From: RGIG5050 sp045636065
Lineage (GTDB): Bacteria > Verrucomicrobiota > Kiritimatiellia > RFP12 > UBA1067
Assembly: GCA_045636065.1 (NCBI GenBank)
Contig: JAZTWW010000012.1
Location: 1-7,561 of the forward strand
Direction of reading: 5' to 3'
DNA: 7,561 bases
Program-made: the position numbers and the translations under genes
The notes under the pieces: generated by a model
Seen by the model: only the letters and a program-made list of their open reading frames with translations
Databases searched by the model: none
Told to the model about the DNA's origin: nothing
In this document: positions 5,438-7,561 of the stretch, one piece after another
How the letters are laid out: each line of letters opens with the position of its first letter
Numbering within the stretch: position 1 is the first letter of the stretch

Positions 5438-7561
5438 TTACGCCTCGGGCGGAAGCGCCGCGAGCTGCTGGAGGTGGGTGAAGTTGGCCTTGAAGCCGGC
5501 CTCCGCCTTCTCGAGCATCGCCTGCGCCCCTTCGGGGTTGGCCTTGAAGAGCTGCTTGAAGCGGTTCTCGCCTGCCGCCGTCGCCGCGAAGGAGACGGTT
5601 GCGGGCTTCGAATCGAGCTGAAGCGGGTTCTTGCCCTGCGCGGTCAGGTCGGGGTTGTACCTGAACAGCGGGAAGTGCGCGGAGTTGACGGCGATCTGCT
5701 GGCGCTCCGGACCCTTGGCCGTGTTGAGGCCCTGCTCGATGCAGTGCGCGTAGCCGATGATGAGCGCGGGGCCGTTGTAGGCCTCGGCCTCGTTGAAGGC
5801 CTTGACCGTGGCGGCGGGGTTGGCGCCCATGGAGACCTGCGCGATGTAGATGTTCTTGTACTGCATCTGCATGAGCGCGAGGTTCTTCTTCATCGAAGGC
5901 TTGCCGCTTGCGGCGAACTTGGCGATGGCGCCCAAGGGGGTGGACTTGGAGGCCTGGCCGCCCGTGTTGGAGTAGACCTCGGTGTCAAGCACGAGGATCT
6001 TCACGTTCTTGCCGCTTGCGAGCACGTGGTCGAGACCGCCGTAGCCGATGTCGTAGGCCCAGCCGTCGCCGCCGATGATCCACACGCTCTTGCGGACGAG
6101 ATCGTCTGCGAGGGCGAGGAGGTTCTTGCGGTTGGGGCAGTCGCACTCGTGGGCCTTGAGGGCCGCCTTGAGCTCGGCGACGGCCGCGCGCATGTCCTCG
6201 ACGCCGTTCGGGGCGAACTGGTCGATCTCCTTGATCTTGGTGAGGACCGCCTTGATGTTCTCGGGGGCGTTCGGGTTGGCGAGCATCTTGTCGACGATCT
6301 CGAAGGCGTAGGCCTGGAGCTTGTCGGAGGAGACGCGCATGCCGAGACCGAATTCGGCGTTGTCCTCAAACAGCGAGTTCGCCCATGCCGGACCGCGGCC
6401 GTCCTTGCGCTGGCAGTACGGGGTGGTCGGCAGGTTGCCGCCGTAGATCGACGAGCAGCCGGTGGCGTTCGCAACGAGGAGCCTGTCGCCCACGAGCTGG
6501 GTGAGGAGCTTCACGTACGGGGTCTCGCCGCAGCCGGAGCACGCGCCGGAGAATTCGAAGAGCGGACGCTTGAGCTGGCTGTCGAGAACCTGCTTCGTGT
6601 CGAGCATCTTCTCGTCCACCTCGGGGAGGGAGAGGAAGAACTTCCAGTTCTCGGCCTCGCTCTTCCTCAAGGGGATCTGCTCGACCATCTTGAGCGCGGG
6701 CTTCGGATTCGCCACGGGCTTCCCTTCGGCATCCTTCTTCATCTGGGACATCGGGCACTTGACGACGCAGAGCGTGCAGCCCATGCAGTCCTCGGGGGCC
6801 ACCTGGACGGTGAACTTCTCGCCGAGCTTCTTCATCTTGGGCGTCTTCGCGTCAGCCGACTTGAAGGTCGCGGGAGCGCCCTCGAGCTCGGAGGCCTTGT
6901 ACGCCTTGAGACGGATCGCCGCATGCGGGCAGATGAGCGAGCACTGGCCGCACTGCACGCAGACGGAGGGATCCCACTCGGGGATGAACTGCGCGACGTT
7001 GCGCTTCTCCCACTGCGTTGTGGCGGTAGGCCACGTGCCGTCCTCGGGGATCGCCGACACGGGCAGGTCGTTGCCCTTCTGGGCGATCATCTTGGCGGTG
7101 ACGCTCTTGATGAACTCGGGGGCCTCGTCGGCGACGGCCGGCGGCTGCTTGAGAGCGCCCGCGACCGTGTCGGGATAATTGACCTCCTCGATCGCCGCGA
7201 CGGCGGCGTCGATGCACTTCCAGTTCTTCTCGACGACGTCCATGCCCTTCTTGGCGTAAGCCTTCTCGGCGTACTCCTTGAGGACCGCGATCGGGTCGAG
7301 CTCGGTGCCGTCGGCCTTCGTGAGCTTGATGCCGGAGAGGTGGAAGAAGGCCGTCTGGAGAACGGTGTTCGTCCTCGTGCCCATGCCGGTCTCAAGCGCG
7401 ATCTTCGCGGCGTTGATTACGAAGAACTTGAGCTTCTTGTCGATGATGGCCTGCTCGACCTCGTCGGGCATGTGGTTCCAGATGTCGGCCGCCGAATAGG
7501 GCGAGGCGAGGAGGAACGTCGAGCCGGGCTTCGCGGCCTTGAGCATGTCGTACTTCTCGAG
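5438..7561 (-). CDS. nifJ: Pyruvate:ferredoxin (flavodoxin) oxidoreductase, C-terminal 707 residues
   Basis: PFOR converts pyruvate and CoA to acetyl-CoA and CO2 and passes the electrons to ferredoxin or flavodoxin in the cytoplasm of anaerobes. The frame runs off the right edge, so about 470 N-terminal residues of a roughly 1,175-residue single-chain enzyme are missing. In the visible part, residues 1 to about 125 are the end of the gamma-type domain (GMGTRTNTVLQTAFF). Residues 200-270 are a two-cluster ferredoxin domain: CVQCGQCSLICP with Cys 201, 204, 207 and 211, and CMGCTLCVVKCP with Cys 259, 262, 265 and 269. The rest is the thiamine diphosphate domain, with GDGWAYDIGYGG at 498-509, SNTGGQ at 531-536, and the proximal cluster cysteines 341, 344, 369 and 607 (CSGCGE, TGCSS, AHCIEQ). 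All eleven to twelve cluster cysteines expected here are present. The long C-terminal extension of the Desulfovibrio enzyme is lacking. It is the first visible gene of the operon and a plausible electron source for the hydrogenase matured by HydE. Confidence 0.98.
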   Translation of the reverse strand, partial: LEKYDMLKAAKPGSTFLLASPYSAADIWNHMPDEVEQAIIDKKLKFFVINAAKIALETGMGTRTNTVLQTAFFHLSGIKLTKADGTELDPIAVLKEYAEKAYAKKGMDVVEKNWKCIDAAVAAIEEVNYPDTVAGALKQPPAVADEAPEFIKSVTAKMIAQKGNDLPVSAIPEDGTWPTATTQWEKRNVAQFIPEWDPSVCVQCGQCSLICPHAAIRLKAYKASELEGAPATFKSADAKTPKMKKLGEKFTVQVAPEDCMGCTLCVVKCPMSQMKKDAEGKPVANPKPALKMVEQIPLRKSEAENWKFFLSLPEVDEKMLDTKQVLDSQLKRPLFEFSGACSGCGETPYVKLLTQLVGDRLLVANATGCSSIYGGNLPTTPYCQRKDGRGPAWANSLFEDNAEFGLGMRVSSDKLQAYAFEIVDKMLANPNAPENIKAVLTKIKEIDQFAPNGVEDMRAAVAELKAALKAHECDCPNRKNLLALADDLVRKSVWIIGGDGWAYDIGYGGLDHVLASGKNVKILVLDTEVYSNTGGQASKSTPLGAIAKFAASGKPSMKKNLALMQMQYKNIYIAQVSMGANPAATVKAFNEAEAYNGPALIIGYAHCIEQGLNTAKGPERQQIAVNSAHFPLFRYNPDLTAQGKNPLQLDSKPATVSFAATAAGENRFKQLFKANPEGAQAMLEKAEAGFKANFTHLQQLAALPPEA

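Overview
The window comes from a Gram-negative, GC-rich bacterium that most likely lives as a fermentative anaerobe. LpxA, an LptF/LptG-type permease and a small outer-membrane barrel imply a lipopolysaccharide outer membrane. Pyruvate:ferredoxin oxidoreductase (PFOR) and the radical SAM protein HydE imply anaerobic pyruvate breakdown with ferredoxin reduction and an [FeFe]-hydrogenase elsewhere in the genome. The transposase subtype and its GGGGACTGTCCCC repeats resemble ones I associate with Lentisphaerota, Kiritimatiellota and other PVC bacteria. That placement is a weak inference.

Every convincing gene is on the minus strand. Read from right to left, 7561 to 1843 is a compact gene row: the C-terminal 707 residues of PFOR (nifJ), a small secreted or outer-membrane barrel protein, an LptF/LptG family permease, lpxA and hydE. 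The gaps are 34, 23, 17 and 14 bp with no terminator between genes, so this looks like one operon mixing envelope biogenesis with hydrogen and pyruvate metabolism. Its promoter is outside the window.

Positions 1 to about 1840 are different in character. An orphan four-helix membrane protein (1082-1552) sits in visibly AT-richer DNA behind its own sigma70-like promoter. A cluster of four palindromic REP-like elements (906-1031) follows, including two identical 25-bp units. Next come a second sigma70-like promoter and a REP-associated tyrosine transposase (RAYT, 1-662) that runs off the left edge. This segment looks like an accessory insertion downstream of the operon.

I found no CRISPR array, tRNA, rRNA or recognisable defence locus. 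The points most worth following up are the RAYT/REP module with a partial REP core inside the RAYT gene, the location of hydE in an LPS operon, the lysine-rich insert in the Lpt permease, and the barrel gene whose signal-peptide n-region lies upstream of its first usable start codon.
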